From: an uncultured Flammeovirgaceae bacterium
Lineage (GTDB): Bacteria > Bacteroidota > Bacteroidia > Cytophagales > Cyclobacteriaceae
Length of the DNA stretch: 64,000 nt
Direction: 5' to 3'
Assembly: GCA_913045135.1 (NCBI GenBank)
Contig: CAJWQD010000005.1
Span: 1 to 64,000, forward strand
Of the stretch, positions 1 through 10,222 are shown one piece after another. The translations under genes and the position numbers were made by a program. How positions within the stretch are numbered: position 1 is the stretch's first letter; each line of letters begins with the position of its first letter. The notes below the pieces were generated by a model that was not told the DNA's origin, did no database searches, and saw only the letters and a program-made list of their open reading frames with translations.

Positions 1-273
1 TATGATCCCACTAGGCATACCAATTTACAATCCATCCAAGGTTCAGGTAAATTTCTACAAGGTTTAGGAGATTCGAAAATAATACCAGGAGTCAATATTA
101 AAGCTGCTCTAAATTTTGAGTTTGGTAGTTTTATGAGAAATGTAATTGGAATAGAGTTTGGTGTGATGGCTGAAGGATATGTCAAAAAAATAATTATTGT
201 GCCCACTAAGACCAATAAGGCTTTGTATACTTCCGCTTTTTTTAGTTTTTTTTGGGGGAAGAGAATTTATTAA
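1..273 (+). CDS. C-terminal part of a probable outer-membrane beta-barrel protein (5' truncated by window edge)
   Basis: Frame 1 is open from base 1 to TAA at 271-273; amphipathic beta-strand pattern ending ...TSAFFSFFWGKRIY. Confidence 0.6.
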   Translation, partial: YDPTRHTNLQSIQGSGKFLQGLGDSKIIPGVNIKAALNFEFGSFMRNVIGIEFGVMAEGYVKKIIIVPTKTNKALYTSAFFSFFWGKRIY

Positions 274-298
274 TTTTGAGTCAATACTATAAATTTGT

Positions 299-1189
299 AT
301 GATAGAATTACCTGTAATTTCAACAGCGCCCAGTGAGCATAATAAAAAACCAAACTGGCTGCGTGTAAAACTCCCGGTAGGTGAAGCTTATGCGAACGTT
401 CGTAAAATTGTCGATGAAAATAAGTTGAACACCATTTGCGAGAGTGGGAATTGTCCAAATATGGGAGAATGCTGGGGTGCTGGAACGGCCACCTTTATGA
501 TTTTAGGGAATGTTTGTACACGAAGTTGTACTTTTTGTGCGGTAGCCACAGGAAGACCTACTGAGTATGATGAAGCTGAGCCTCTACGCGTTGCAAAAGC
601 CATTGCAACCATGGGTGTAAAACATGCAGTACTTACTTCAGTTAATCGAGATGAGCTTAAAGATCGGGGTGCTGAAATATGGTATCAAACGGTAAAATTG
701 GTAAAAGAATTAAGTCCAACAACGACTATCGAAACTTTAATACCAGATGTCAAGAATAATTGGGATGCTTTACGACGGATGGTTGAGGGTGGACAAGAGG
801 TAGTTTCACATAATATTGAAACGGTAGAAAGACTATACAGGAGGGTCAGGCCTCAAGCAAAGTATTCTAGAAGCTTAGAGCAAACTTTACGTACTTATCA
901 AATGGGCAAGCGAACCAAGTCAGGTATCATGCTGGGCCTTGGAGAAAATGAAGAAGAAGTTTTTAAGGCCATGGATGACCTGGTAGAAGCTGGTTTACAT
1001 ATTTTGACATTGGGACAATATTTACAACCCACCAAAATGCATATTGAGGTAGCAGAATTCATCCATCCTGATCAATTTGAAAAGTATAAAGAGGAAGGTT
1101 TAAGAAGGGGATTAAAGTATGTTGAGTCGGGTCCTTTAGTACGCTCGTCTTATCATGCTGAAAGGCATGTAAATGTTAATATTAACTAA
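299..1189 (+). CDS. lipA: Lipoyl synthase
   Basis: [13 protein letters not shown] plus radical-SAM CTRSCTFC motif; full-length 296 aa. Confidence 0.97.
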   Translation: MIELPVISTAPSEHNKKPNWLRVKLPVGEAYANVRKIVDENKLNTICESGNCPNMGECWGAGTATFMILGNVCTRSCTFCAVATGRPTEYDEAEPLRVAKAIATMGVKHAVLTSVNRDELKDRGAEIWYQTVKLVKELSPTTTIETLIPDVKNNWDALRRMVEGGQEVVSHNIETVERLYRRVRPQAKYSRSLEQTLRTYQMGKRTKSGIMLGLGENEEEVFKAMDDLVEAGLHILTLGQYLQPTKMHIEVAEFIHPDQFEKYKEEGLRRGLKYVESGPLVRSSYHAERHVNVNIN

Positions 1190-1243
1190 ATATGTTATCT
1201 AATTACTTGATCCTATTTTCAGTAAAGTTACTAACAAGTCAAT

Positions 1244-2119
1244 TTATTTTGTTTCGATTATCTCTTCAATGTTCTTTTTAATTTTAAAGCAAATCTCATC
1301 AAGGGGTAAGTCGTTAATATCTTCTCCAAAGGGGTCTTCAATTTCTTCTGAAATTAGTTCGATGCTCACTAAAAAATAAAAGACGAGCATGACAATAGGG
1401 ACTGTCCAATACCCAAATTGCATAGTAAGGCTTATTGGTAATGTTAAGGTATATATAAATAAAAATTTCTTGCAAAACATGCTAAATGAAAATGGGATTG
1501 GAGTTGTTTTAATTCGCTCGCAACCACCTATCATATCTAGAAAACCTTTTAATTCCTTGTCTAAAAGAAAAAATTGGTAGCCATCAATTACCCCATTTTT
1601 ATAAAGATTATTAGTTTTCTCAAACAATGTATTGGCTAATTTGTTTGGTCTGTGTGTGCTCGTGATAATATCTTCTCTTAATGATTCGTCAGGTAAAGAC
1701 AGTTCACTGATGAGAGTGCTGTCTCGAAGATGTTCCTTAGTTGCAAAAGGGATGTTTGCAATCATTTTACGAAAAAAATCTCGCTCATCTGTTCTATCTA
1801 ATGGGAGAATATTATTAAACTTTATGGCAAGATTTCGTGTATCATTTACTAATTTTCCCCACAATTTTCTTCCCTCCCACCAACGATCATAAGCAGTATT
1901 AATTCGAAAAACAAGAAAGAGGCCAAGCATCACTCCAATAATGGAATGAAATTGTATAGTACTTTCATATTGGAGCTGAGCAAGATCAACTACGATAGCT
2001 ACATAAGCTGTTGAAAATATCCCTACAAATGAAATGAGGGGTAATAATGATTTAAAAACATATCTACTGTAGACATCAAAAATGAGTGACGCCCAGGATT
2101 TAGGATTATATTTTATCAT
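1244..2119 (-). CDS. Bestrophin / UPF0187 family membrane protein
   Basis: 291 aa with several TM helices; RINTAYDRWWEGRKLWGKLVNDTRN and EIEDPFGEDINDLPLD are bestrophin-family hallmarks. Confidence 0.9.
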   Translation of the reverse strand: MIKYNPKSWASLIFDVYSRYVFKSLLPLISFVGIFSTAYVAIVVDLAQLQYESTIQFHSIIGVMLGLFLVFRINTAYDRWWEGRKLWGKLVNDTRNLAIKFNNILPLDRTDERDFFRKMIANIPFATKEHLRDSTLISELSLPDESLREDIITSTHRPNKLANTLFEKTNNLYKNGVIDGYQFFLLDKELKGFLDMIGGCERIKTTPIPFSFSMFCKKFLFIYTLTLPISLTMQFGYWTVPIVMLVFYFLVSIELISEEIEDPFGEDINDLPLDEICFKIKKNIEEIIETK

Positions 2120-2397
2120 AATTTTAAGATTCGCAATTCATGTGGCTTTTTAAAAAAAGCCAGTTGATATCAATTTTTAGGACTTTAGTGTTATCTTAAT
2201 ATGAGTCTTTTGAACAGGTTTAATTTGGCAAATACTATTAGTCTTAAATAATTTAATTTGATAATTTTTATATGCAATAATAATAGTATTACTATTAATT
2301 AGCAAATTTGTTGTTGATCCTTTAAAGACAGCTTAACTACATTTTTTTGCAATTCAGATTTCTATTCCCCTATTAGCATAAAGGGTCATGGATTTAA

Positions 2398-3371
2398 TTA
2401 GTTTAGGGCGATTATAGATTTTGGCTTGATTAGTCCGCGGTAAGATTCAGTGATGCTGTTTGCATCTAGCGCTCCTTTCTAAACTTGATGCCTTTTATAA
2501 CTATTTGGGGTCGTAGTTTTTAATAATCCTGCCATGCGTATATCATTACTAAAAATGACCCCTTCATATCCTAATTCTTTTCGAAGCAAATATGTAATTG
2601 TTTGCTTGTTAAGTGTAGTTGGAAATAGGTCTTTGTCCAGATTTTGGTTAATAATTTGTCCTGTCATTATGGCTTGAACGGATCCTATTTTGATCAAGTC
2701 AAAATAAGGGTCCAATTCTTTTTTTTCCGACTACTAGATACATTCTGGACTCCTAAATGCGAATATACTTGGGAGTACCCATGACCTGGAAAATGTTTCA
2801 GTACAATAGCCACATCATGAGCTTTGTACCCTTCAATTTAAGCGGCCGTATGTTTTGAATGAGTTTTTGGAGTCGTTTAAATAGCTTTTTTCATTTTTTT
2901 ATAATCAATGGATTATTTGGATTGATGGCCATATTTACTGAGGGAGCATAGTTTACATTAAATCCCTGATTACTAAGTTTTTGAGTTGTTTTTACTATAA
3001 AATTTTGATCAATTCAGATTGTTCAAAGTTCCGAAATAGGTAGCTGAAACAGATTCTGGGGAACCATATTTAGGTTTCAATTGATTACATTGCCCTCTTC
3101 TTCATCAATGGCGATAAACAATGGGATCTATTCATCCTTTTGAGGGATTTCAATTATTTTTCTTAATGGTCTTTTTGTAAATTTTTTTCAAATAGAATTA
3201 CACCACAAATTTTACCATTTTTGATGGGTTTACTTAATCCATTGGGCACTTAAATATCATTAAAATCAGTAATTCCTATTTAATCATTTGACCAATCAGG
3301 CTGTCTAAGGAATTTTTTGATTTATTTAGTGCATGATAGAGGAAGAGTATAGAAAGGGCCGAAATGCTCAC
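2398..3371 (-). pseudogene. Decayed glycoside hydrolase family 3 (beta-N-acetylhexosaminidase, NagZ-like)
   Basis: GH3 segments in order but in shifting frames: SLIGQMI..., VPNGLSKPIKNGKICGVILFEK, IPLFIAIDEEEGNVIN, KLSNQGFNVNYAPSVNMAINPNNPLI, AHDVAIVLKHFPGHGYSQ, QAIMTGQIINQNLDKDLFPTTLNKQTITYLLRKELGYEGVIFSNDIRMAG, DANSITESYRGLIKPKSII; several in-frame stops and frameshifts. Confidence 0.88.
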
Positions 3372-3375
3372 TTTT

Positions 3376-4452
3376 TTATATTCGGATCATTTTTTCTATA
3401 GGAAGGCCACTGAGTGTTTGTTGACCCATCATGAGATCTGCTGTAAGACAAGAATGGACTGGTAAGATTCCAATAATATGGCCGATTGAGAATTTATTTT
3501 TATCAATATTTCTGGGTAGATGAATGATACCATGCTCTTGAGATATTTTTTTAAGGTAAACACCCTCTAAAATTTCCCAACCATTTTGGGTAAAAATAAC
3601 AATTTGTCCAAAATTCTTATGAGGGGTCATGACAAAATCTTTAGAAAAATGTATCGCTCCACCATAGATGACCACTTCATTTCGATCATAATGTTCTGCC
3701 ACAATTGGACAAGCCATAGCTACAGCGATTTCATCTAACGTACACGAGCCTATCTTCGTTTGTGTCAGGTCATAATAAACGAAGTTTCCACAGCGAACTT
3801 CAGAGATCAATTTGAAATTTTCAGAGACAGAACAAGAAGGAGTATCACCATAGCTTACAAAGGGGGGATCTGCAAATCTCTCTATCAAGTTTTCCAATTT
3901 TTGGAGACTTCTGTTATGTGTTTTTTCAATATCATGTAGACCACGAGCATTATAGGTGTGACCAGCATGTGCCATTAATCCAGAAAATTGACATATTGAA
4001 TTTCCTTGATTAGCTAAAGACAAAATAGATTTCCAATTACTGGCATCAATGCCTGTCCTTCCATAACCTACATCTGTTTTAATCATATATTGAATGGGAT
4101 TTTTTATATGGGATTTAAGATGATTTAAGGCTTTTTGAGATTCAATTGATACCTTTAGCTTCATGTTTTTGGCTAATTCATTGATTCCTTGATGTTCCAA
4201 TATGTTATAAGGGAAGGCAATATGGATATCATTCCAACCATATTGGTAAAAATAATGGGCCATGGCGAGAGAAGATACAGCACAGTGGTTTACTCCTTCA
4301 TCGCGAAACCACTGTGCTACGGTCGCAGATTGGTGAGTTTTAAAATGAGGCCTAAAAATCAGATTTGATTTTTTGGCTTTTTCAGCCATGAAGGCAATGT
4401 TTCTTCTCGCTTTCTTTTCATCGATGATTAAAGTAGGGCGATTGATTTTCAT
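3376..4452 (-). CDS. D-threonine aldolase / D-serine dehydratase-like PLP enzyme (alanine racemase N-terminal fold)
   Basis: FRPHFKTHQS PLP-lysine region; C-terminal LPVHSCLTADLM metal-site motif; 358 aa. Confidence 0.88.
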   Translation of the reverse strand: MKINRPTLIIDEKKARRNIAFMAEKAKKSNLIFRPHFKTHQSATVAQWFRDEGVNHCAVSSLAMAHYFYQYGWNDIHIAFPYNILEHQGINELAKNMKLKVSIESQKALNHLKSHIKNPIQYMIKTDVGYGRTGIDASNWKSILSLANQGNSICQFSGLMAHAGHTYNARGLHDIEKTHNRSLQKLENLIERFADPPFVSYGDTPSCSVSENFKLISEVRCGNFVYYDLTQTKIGSCTLDEIAVAMACPIVAEHYDRNEVVIYGGAIHFSKDFVMTPHKNFGQIVIFTQNGWEILEGVYLKKISQEHGIIHLPRNIDKNKFSIGHIIGILPVHSCLTADLMMGQQTLSGLPIEKMIRI

Positions 4453-5798
4453 GATTGGGCGTAATCGATTAAAAGTTTGACAATCTCCACAAAATAGGCA
4501 CCGTTATCATGGCCATACCAACTCATTGAGCGTGGCTCGTATTTTTCTAAATCGTACCATTGGTCATCAGGGACATATCCTGCATAGCCACCGTTAAACG
4601 ACGAGATAATTAGATTTAGATTTTTGGATTTAGCATATTCATATAACTCTACTGCTAGTTCGCCAGAGAAGTCACAAGGTAACCCAATCATCACCAAATC
4701 ATTGAGCTGAACCATTGATACTTCCAATGAGTAGTGGCCGAATGCCCAATTAAATATCCAAGGGCGAAATGCCCAGTTTTCAGAAATTTTAACCATGGGG
4801 CGCCTTAAAAAAAGAGGTATCCTGAAAAATTTTAGATTTAATTGATCTCCATAAGGGAATCCGAATTCGTGAATTAAGGCGACTTGCTTAGCAATTTCCT
4901 CACCTATGAATTGACTGCGGTCAAATTCTTGTCGCGTGTCTATTTCTGGACCCATGCTTGCGACAGCACCCGCGCTGTAAATGGCAAAATCTAGAGATGT
5001 ATGGCTCACCATCCAATCTGAGAAAACGCCAGGATAATCTCTTGACATTTGTTTATTTTCACTAGAAAGGCAAGTGGCATGGGCACCATAAAATACATGA
5101 ATTCCTTCTTGGATTCCTGATTTTAAGGCAATGAGTTTTAAGTAGGGATCGGTAACACCTTGAGTTCCGACCAGTCGATTCCTTATCAATGAAGGCATTG
5201 ATAATTCATTAAAACTCCAGGCACCTATTTTCATTTTTTTTTCAGCCATTTGAATACTCTTTAAGATTCTACTAGCAATTAATTCGGGGTATTTAGCATT
5301 ATAGGGTCCCGCAATCATATTACCCACTAAACCAGGAGCCCATCCACCCAAACTTGAATGCGTATGAGTGGCTGAAAGAAAAATTTCTGGTAGAGACCAA
5401 TCTATATTGATCAGCTTTTCTTTTAAAATTAGGGTTACCTCTGGCGGAATAATCAAAAGATCTGCTGAGACTATGGCGATTTTATTTTTGCCATTATTTA
5501 TCACGGTAGTATTAACATAGATGGAGTCATGTACTCGCGTCATTTCTTTTGGTCTTCGATTCCCATAACCGGCCAAAGGAGCCAAATCGGAAGGTGTCAA
5601 GTTGACCTTTGCAAAACCTATTAATAGGGTATCTCCGATCGATGCATTACAATTTTCTGTTAGATACTGATTGATTTCGTGGATGCTTTTTTTATAAAAA
5701 TCAAGCTTCTTGTAAGGAGTACGATCTACACGTGTAAGGGTTAAGGAAAGAAAAATAATTATGACAACGGAAGTGAGTAGGAGTATTTTTTTAAACAT
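4449..5798 (-). CDS. Neutral/alkaline non-lysosomal ceramidase family protein, membrane-anchored or secreted
   Basis: LSATHTHSSLGGWAPG motif, GYGNRRP N-terminal motif; the ORF track starts at 5852, but the start MFKKILLLTSVVIIIFLSL (5798) gives a hydrophobic N-terminus; 4-nt overlap with the next gene. Confidence 0.85.
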   Translation of the reverse strand: MFKKILLLTSVVIIIFLSLTLTRVDRTPYKKLDFYKKSIHEINQYLTENCNASIGDTLLIGFAKVNLTPSDLAPLAGYGNRRPKEMTRVHDSIYVNTTVINNGKNKIAIVSADLLIIPPEVTLILKEKLINIDWSLPEIFLSATHTHSSLGGWAPGLVGNMIAGPYNAKYPELIASRILKSIQMAEKKMKIGAWSFNELSMPSLIRNRLVGTQGVTDPYLKLIALKSGIQEGIHVFYGAHATCLSSENKQMSRDYPGVFSDWMVSHTSLDFAIYSAGAVASMGPEIDTRQEFDRSQFIGEEIAKQVALIHEFGFPYGDQLNLKFFRIPLFLRRPMVKISENWAFRPWIFNWAFGHYSLEVSMVQLNDLVMIGLPCDFSGELAVELYEYAKSKNLNLIISSFNGGYAGYVPDDQWYDLEKYEPRSMSWYGHDNGAYFVEIVKLLIDYAQS

Positions 5799-5925
5799 GC
5801 TGAGATTATTTGTTCTGGGGCACTTTTTTTCATTGGTTAATTTAGGGCACATGTAATAAAATTAAATTTAGGGTAATATTTGTTACTTCAAAGGGAGACC
5901 AATTATTTCTTTAAGCTCAAACTCA

Positions 5926-6200
5926 TTATTTGAACGGGAATAGAGGAAATAGGCTCTGATAAACCACCTCATTCTCGCGATGGATACTTCTACATTGGAT
6001 TGCTACGACTTGAGGCTCAGTTTTAGCATCATCTTTTCCGGTAAAATCGGCGATGTTAATCGCGATTTTCAAAATTTTATCATATCTATTTGGGTCCAAT
6101 GAGTTAATTCATCCATGGCTGGTTTTATCAATATCTAAAAAAGTATTGATTGACTAGATCTTTATTGTGATTTGCGTAGGCATCATTGCATTATTTTTAA
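5926..6200 (-). pseudogene. Relic of the C-terminus of a Mg-chelatase-like AAA protein (YifB/ComM)
   Basis: Reverse-strand reading NNAMMPTQITIKI*SINTFLDIDKTSHG*INSLDPNRYDKILKIAINIADFTGKDDAKTEPQVVAIQCRSIHRENEVVY resembles the YifB ending ...YDRILKVARTIADL...IAEAIQYRSLDRE; contains two stops and has no N-terminal part. Confidence 0.75.
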
Positions 6201-6304
6201 TCGTACTTTAGTGTGTCGAAGTAATTTTGGATCGGAATATTTCATAATAAGGTTTATATAGGCTCGCTACGGAAATATTATTTAAGATTATTCTTATCAT
6301 TTGC

Positions 6305-6898
6305 TCATTGATCGGTTATCTTTTGTTCGATCAATAAGATAATAATATGAATGATCTTAATGTGTATTTCCTGAATTCTATCAGCAAATCCAAAATATGG
6401 CACAATTAATATGATATCCGCCATATTTACCAATTCGCCCCCATCTTTTCCAGTAAGTACGATGGTCTTCATTTTTTTTTCTTTTGCGGCTTTTACAGCA
6501 TTTATAATATTAATAGAGTTACCACTTGTACTGATGGCTACAAGCACATCTCCATTATTACCCATGCCTTCAATAAACCTTGAAAATATAAATTCAAAAC
6601 CATAATCATTGCCTACACAAGTGAGATGCGCTGCATCAGAAATAGCTATAGCAGGAAGAGATGGGCGGTCATTTCTATATCGCCCTGTAAGTTCTTCGGC
6701 AAAATGCATCGCATCGCAATGCGAACCCCCATTCCCACATGTGATCATTTTGCCTCCATTTTCTATAACTTGGGTTATGACATCTGCCATTTTGGAGATA
6801 GTTTTTAAAAGCTTAGAATCGCCCATGAAGCTTAATAATAATTGATGGGCTTCTTGCAGCTCTTGTTGTATTATTGTAATTGGATTAGTATTCTTCAT
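6305..6898 (-). CDS. gmhA: Sedoheptulose-7-phosphate isomerase / SIS-domain protein
   Basis: [35 protein letters not shown] and STSGNS motifs. Confidence 0.95.
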   Translation of the reverse strand: MKNTNPITIIQQELQEAHQLLLSFMGDSKLLKTISKMADVITQVIENGGKMITCGNGGSHCDAMHFAEELTGRYRNDRPSLPAIAISDAAHLTCVGNDYGFEFIFSRFIEGMGNNGDVLVAISTSGNSINIINAVKAAKEKKMKTIVLTGKDGGELVNMADIILIVPYFGFADRIQEIHIKIIHIIILLIEQKITDQ

Positions 6899-7250
6899 TT
6901 TTTTTTAAGGAGGGTTGGCTTAGATCATCGTTTGATTTGTCAATTACAGCGTCATCATGGGTTATTTGATCATATAACTTTGATTTTATGGACATAACCT
7001 CCTCCTTTTGTTCACTGATTTTATTTTTAAGCTTGTTGATTGTGAGCTTTTGAACAATGGCCTCTGCTAACATCAGAGCTGACAACAGTAAAATCAGATG
7101 GGACCCAATAATTGGGAGGCGTTTTAAATCCAACCAAAATCCCACCTTTTGAACCATTTCGAGTAGGATTGCCTCATAATAAATTATCGTAACAGATGAA
7201 ATAGCAGCTGCGAGGTAAATAATTAAAAAAGTGGTTTTAAACTTTGTCAT
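6885..7250 (-). CDS. Small membrane protein, two predicted TM helices followed by a coiled coil; unknown function
   Basis: 121 aa, hydrophobic segments then [28 protein letters not shown]; 14-nt overlap with gmhA start. Confidence 0.7.
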   Translation of the reverse strand: MTKFKTTFLIIYLAAAISSVTIIYYEAILLEMVQKVGFWLDLKRLPIIGSHLILLLSALMLAEAIVQKLTINKLKNKISEQKEEVMSIKSKLYDQITHDDAVIDKSNDDLSQPSLKKNEEY

Positions 7251-7302
7251 TTTAGTTCAAATGAAATCTTTGAAGTTAATACAAAAAAGATAAATGGAAA
7301 TA

Positions 7303-9147
7303 TTATGGTGAATTTGGTAATGTTTTTGAATGAGAAATATTTTGAATTTCTAGCAGATTTTTATAAATTCCAGCTTTTCTAATCAATTCTAGATGCGTAC
7401 CTGACTGAATAATTTTTCCCTCCTTGAGGACCAAAATTAGGTCTGCATTTTGGATGGTACTCAAGCGATGAGCAATTACTAAGGTGGTTCTATTTTTCGT
7501 GAGATTAAGAATGGCATCTTGTACTAGTTTCTCAGATTCAGAATCGAGGGCAGAAGTGGCTTCGTCTAAAATGAGAATTTCAGGATTTTTGAGAAGTGCA
7601 CGGGCAATACTCATTCTTTGTTTTTGTCCTCCCGATAATTTAGATCCTCGCTCACCAATGATGGTTTCGTAACCCTTTTCAAGTCGCATGATAAACTCAT
7701 GTGCATTTGCGATTTTCGAAGCATTAATAATTTCTTCTAAGAGGGCCTCTTCTTTACCAAAAGAAATATTTTGATGTATGGTATCATTAAATAAAATCGA
7801 TTCTTGGGTGACAATACCCATTTTTTTTCTTAACGATGAGATAGTAATGTCTTTGATATCTTTCCCATCTATAGTAATCGAGCCTTCTACGGGGTCATAA
7901 AATCGAGCCAAAAGGTCAGCAATGGTTGATTTTCCACCTCCAGACTGACCTACTATGGCCACGGTACTCCCCTTGACAATATCGAAGCTGATGTCATTGA
8001 GCACCGTTCGATTTTCATATGCAAAATTAATTCTATTAAAGGAGATGTGTGATTTGAAGTTTATTAAATCTTGTGCATTCTCATTGTCGATTACTTTCAC
8101 AGGTGTATCGATTAATTTAAACACGCGTTCACTTGAAACCAAACCTTTCTGAATATTAGTAAATGCATTGGCAATGTTCTTGGCAGGGACAATGAGTTGT
8201 CCAAAAGTAATTAAAAACAGAATAAATTTTGATGGATCTAATTGATGCATATCACTTAATACCATATGCCCCCCGATCAATAAGATTAAGCAGAGCATTG
8301 AGGTTCCGAGTACTTGAGCTAGGGGTGCAGACAGATTTGATTTTGTGGCCATTTTCATACTTTGTTTTGCATAAATATCAGCTTCGTTTATGAATTTTTT
8401 TTTTGTGTACCATTGCGCATTAAATGCTTTGATAATCCTAATTCCTGACAAAGTTTCTTCCAGAATATTGTTAAGTCGGCTGATAGATTCTTGGGTAAAT
8501 TGAGCTCTTCTTTTTAACCTTTTGGCAATGTAGGAGATGGCTGATCCGGCGATAGGAACTAAAAGTAGCGTGTACAAAGTAAGCTCAGTAGAGATAAAAA
8601 ATAATATAAAGAAATAGCCTAGAATCAGGAAAGGTTCTTTGAAAAGGACTGTTAGTGAATTTACTATGGTAGCCTCTATGTTTTGAACATCGTTGCTTAC
8701 TTTGGTCATGACATCCCCTTTCCGAGCATCAGTAAAATAGCCCATATCTAATTCGGTGATCTGATTAAAAACAGAGTTTCTGAGGTTTGTGACCGCATTA
8801 ATTCGTGCTTTTGCCTGAAGCATGAGGGTTAGATAATTAAAGAGATTAGCTAAACCTACGGAAATAATCAGAATTAGGCAAATGGTATAAAGCGCATCTT
8901 CTTTGGTTTGTGTAGTTATAAATTCATTTAAAAAAGTATAAAAATTTTCTAGTGATAAAGCATCATGCTCAACTGCAGTTGTCTCGAGTAAAGCTTGCTC
9001 AGGTTTGAACAGTAAATTGAGTAATGGGGCTAAAATAGCTAGGTTAACGACACTGAATAGAACAAATAATAAAGTATAAATAAAGTATTGGGGGATTAAC
9101 CACTTGTAAGGTTTGGCATATTTAAGCAGTCTAAAATATGTATTCAT
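7303..9147 (-). CDS. ABC exporter, fused permease/ATPase (MsbA-like)
   Basis: N-terminal TM domain; Walker A GQSGGGKST, signature LSGGQKQR, Walker B ILILDEATSALD. Confidence 0.93.
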   Translation of the reverse strand: MNTYFRLLKYAKPYKWLIPQYFIYTLLFVLFSVVNLAILAPLLNLLFKPEQALLETTAVEHDALSLENFYTFLNEFITTQTKEDALYTICLILIISVGLANLFNYLTLMLQAKARINAVTNLRNSVFNQITELDMGYFTDARKGDVMTKVSNDVQNIEATIVNSLTVLFKEPFLILGYFFILFFISTELTLYTLLLVPIAGSAISYIAKRLKRRAQFTQESISRLNNILEETLSGIRIIKAFNAQWYTKKKFINEADIYAKQSMKMATKSNLSAPLAQVLGTSMLCLILLIGGHMVLSDMHQLDPSKFILFLITFGQLIVPAKNIANAFTNIQKGLVSSERVFKLIDTPVKVIDNENAQDLINFKSHISFNRINFAYENRTVLNDISFDIVKGSTVAIVGQSGGGKSTIADLLARFYDPVEGSITIDGKDIKDITISSLRKKMGIVTQESILFNDTIHQNISFGKEEALLEEIINASKIANAHEFIMRLEKGYETIIGERGSKLSGGQKQRMSIARALLKNPEILILDEATSALDSESEKLVQDAILNLTKNRTTLVIAHRLSTIQNADLILVLKEGKIIQSGTHLELIRKAGIYKNLLEIQNISHSKTLPNSP

Positions 9148-9282
9148 TTGGATAACTTATTGGTTACAACCGAACAGAGTGAAAAGGGGATTTTCATATT
9201 TACATTCAATAAATAACCCCATATAAATATATTACATCGTAAAGTAACCTGTTTGTGCAAGAGCCAATACATGTGCTTGATA

Positions 9283-9290
9283 CAAAAGTA
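9283..9290 (-). promoter_or_regulatory. Possible -7 element (TACTTTTG) for the msbA-like gene
   Basis: Matches Bacteroidota TAnnTTTG consensus on the minus strand about 140 bp upstream of the start codon; no good -33 seen. Confidence 0.35.
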
Positions 9291-9423
9291 ATTCAATAAA
9301 GATAGATAAATTCATTTGCGTAAATTATGCGAATAAACTTTAAAAAAATTAAAAATCTTTTTTTTAACTTAATAGATTTATCACTATAATTGCACTTCTT
9401 TTTGGAACAATATACATGATTTG

Positions 9424-9666
9424 ATGAAAAAAGAGTTACATCCAGAATACAAAGAAGTTGTTTTCCTTGATACTTCGAGTGATTTTAAATTCTTGACCAA
9501 GTCAACAATGAAATCTTCAGACACTATAAAATGGGAGGACGGAAATGAATATCCGCTGATCAAAATTGAAGTAAGCTCGGCTTCACATCCCTTTTATACA
9601 GGGAAAAAATTATTTGTTGATACGGCAGGACGTGTTGAGAAATTCAAGAAGAGATACGAAAAATAA
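9424..9666 (+). CDS. rpmE2: 50S ribosomal protein L31 type B
   Basis: [19 protein letters not shown]...[27 protein letters not shown]; lacks the Zn cysteines, as in type B. Confidence 0.96.
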   Translation: MKKELHPEYKEVVFLDTSSDFKFLTKSTMKSSDTIKWEDGNEYPLIKIEVSSASHPFYTGKKLFVDTAGRVEKFKKRYEK

Positions 9667-9684
9667 AAAGAAAGTAGGATTTCT

Positions 9685-9725
9685 AAAAAGTCTTCAAGGT
9701 CATTCCTGAAGACTTTTTTATTTTT
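9685..9725 (+). terminator. Rho-independent terminator of rpmE2
   Basis: AAAAAGTCTTCA-AGGTCATTCC-TGAAGACTTTTT perfect stem followed by T-rich tract. Confidence 0.85.
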
Positions 9726-9865
9726 AGGGTATACGTAAAAGAGCATTTGGGGATGACCCCGAGCGCCACTAACAATTATGGCCGCTAACTTAAACAAAAC
9801 TTTCTTGTGAGTTGTTATTAGTCACTAGAGGGCCATTTGCAACGAACGAGCATATTGAAATCAAA

Positions 9866-10222
9866 ATGGGAGATCCTTTCAGAGAAGGGGTGACCATGAA
9901 ACCTTGCTCAAAGGTTGGTGGAAAAATCTCTGAAACAGTTACTCACGGATTTTCTAACAAGGTGCAAGACGGACTTTTGCGGCATTCATTAAATGGAGAA
10001 TGGTGTAACTTAGTTGTGGGAACTAATAATTCAAATTTGATGCGCAATTATTCTACTAATATAATATGGTATTTTAATAGTAAAAAATTTATGAATATTG
10101 GATTACAATTTTATGGACCGACCATGGGGGATTATATTAAATTCAGTATTGCTTCTCAGTTCAATACTAGGACGATCGGTATTGGAGTAAATATTTTAGG
10201 TTATGGAGTACAAAAAAATTAA
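9866..10222 (+). CDS. Uncertain ORF; possible remnant of an outer-membrane/porin-like protein
   Basis: Open frame with beta-strand-like C-terminus (YSTNIIWYFNSKKFMNIGLQFYGPTMGDYIKFSIASQFNTRTIGIGVNILGYG); no ATG start in the track ORF before 9866. Confidence 0.3.
   Translation: MGDPFREGVTMKPCSKVGGKISETVTHGFSNKVQDGLLRHSLNGEWCNLVVGTNNSNLMRNYSTNIIWYFNSKKFMNIGLQFYGPTMGDYIKFSIASQFNTRTIGIGVNILGYGVQKN

Noticed and set aside
2479-2715. 78-aa ORF as an independent small gene
   Set aside because: It is one open segment of the broken GH3 coding region; homologous segments continue in other frames on both sides.
9594-9797. 67-aa minus-strand ORF
   Set aside because: Antisense to the rpmE2 3' end and reads through the terminator hairpin; likely spurious.
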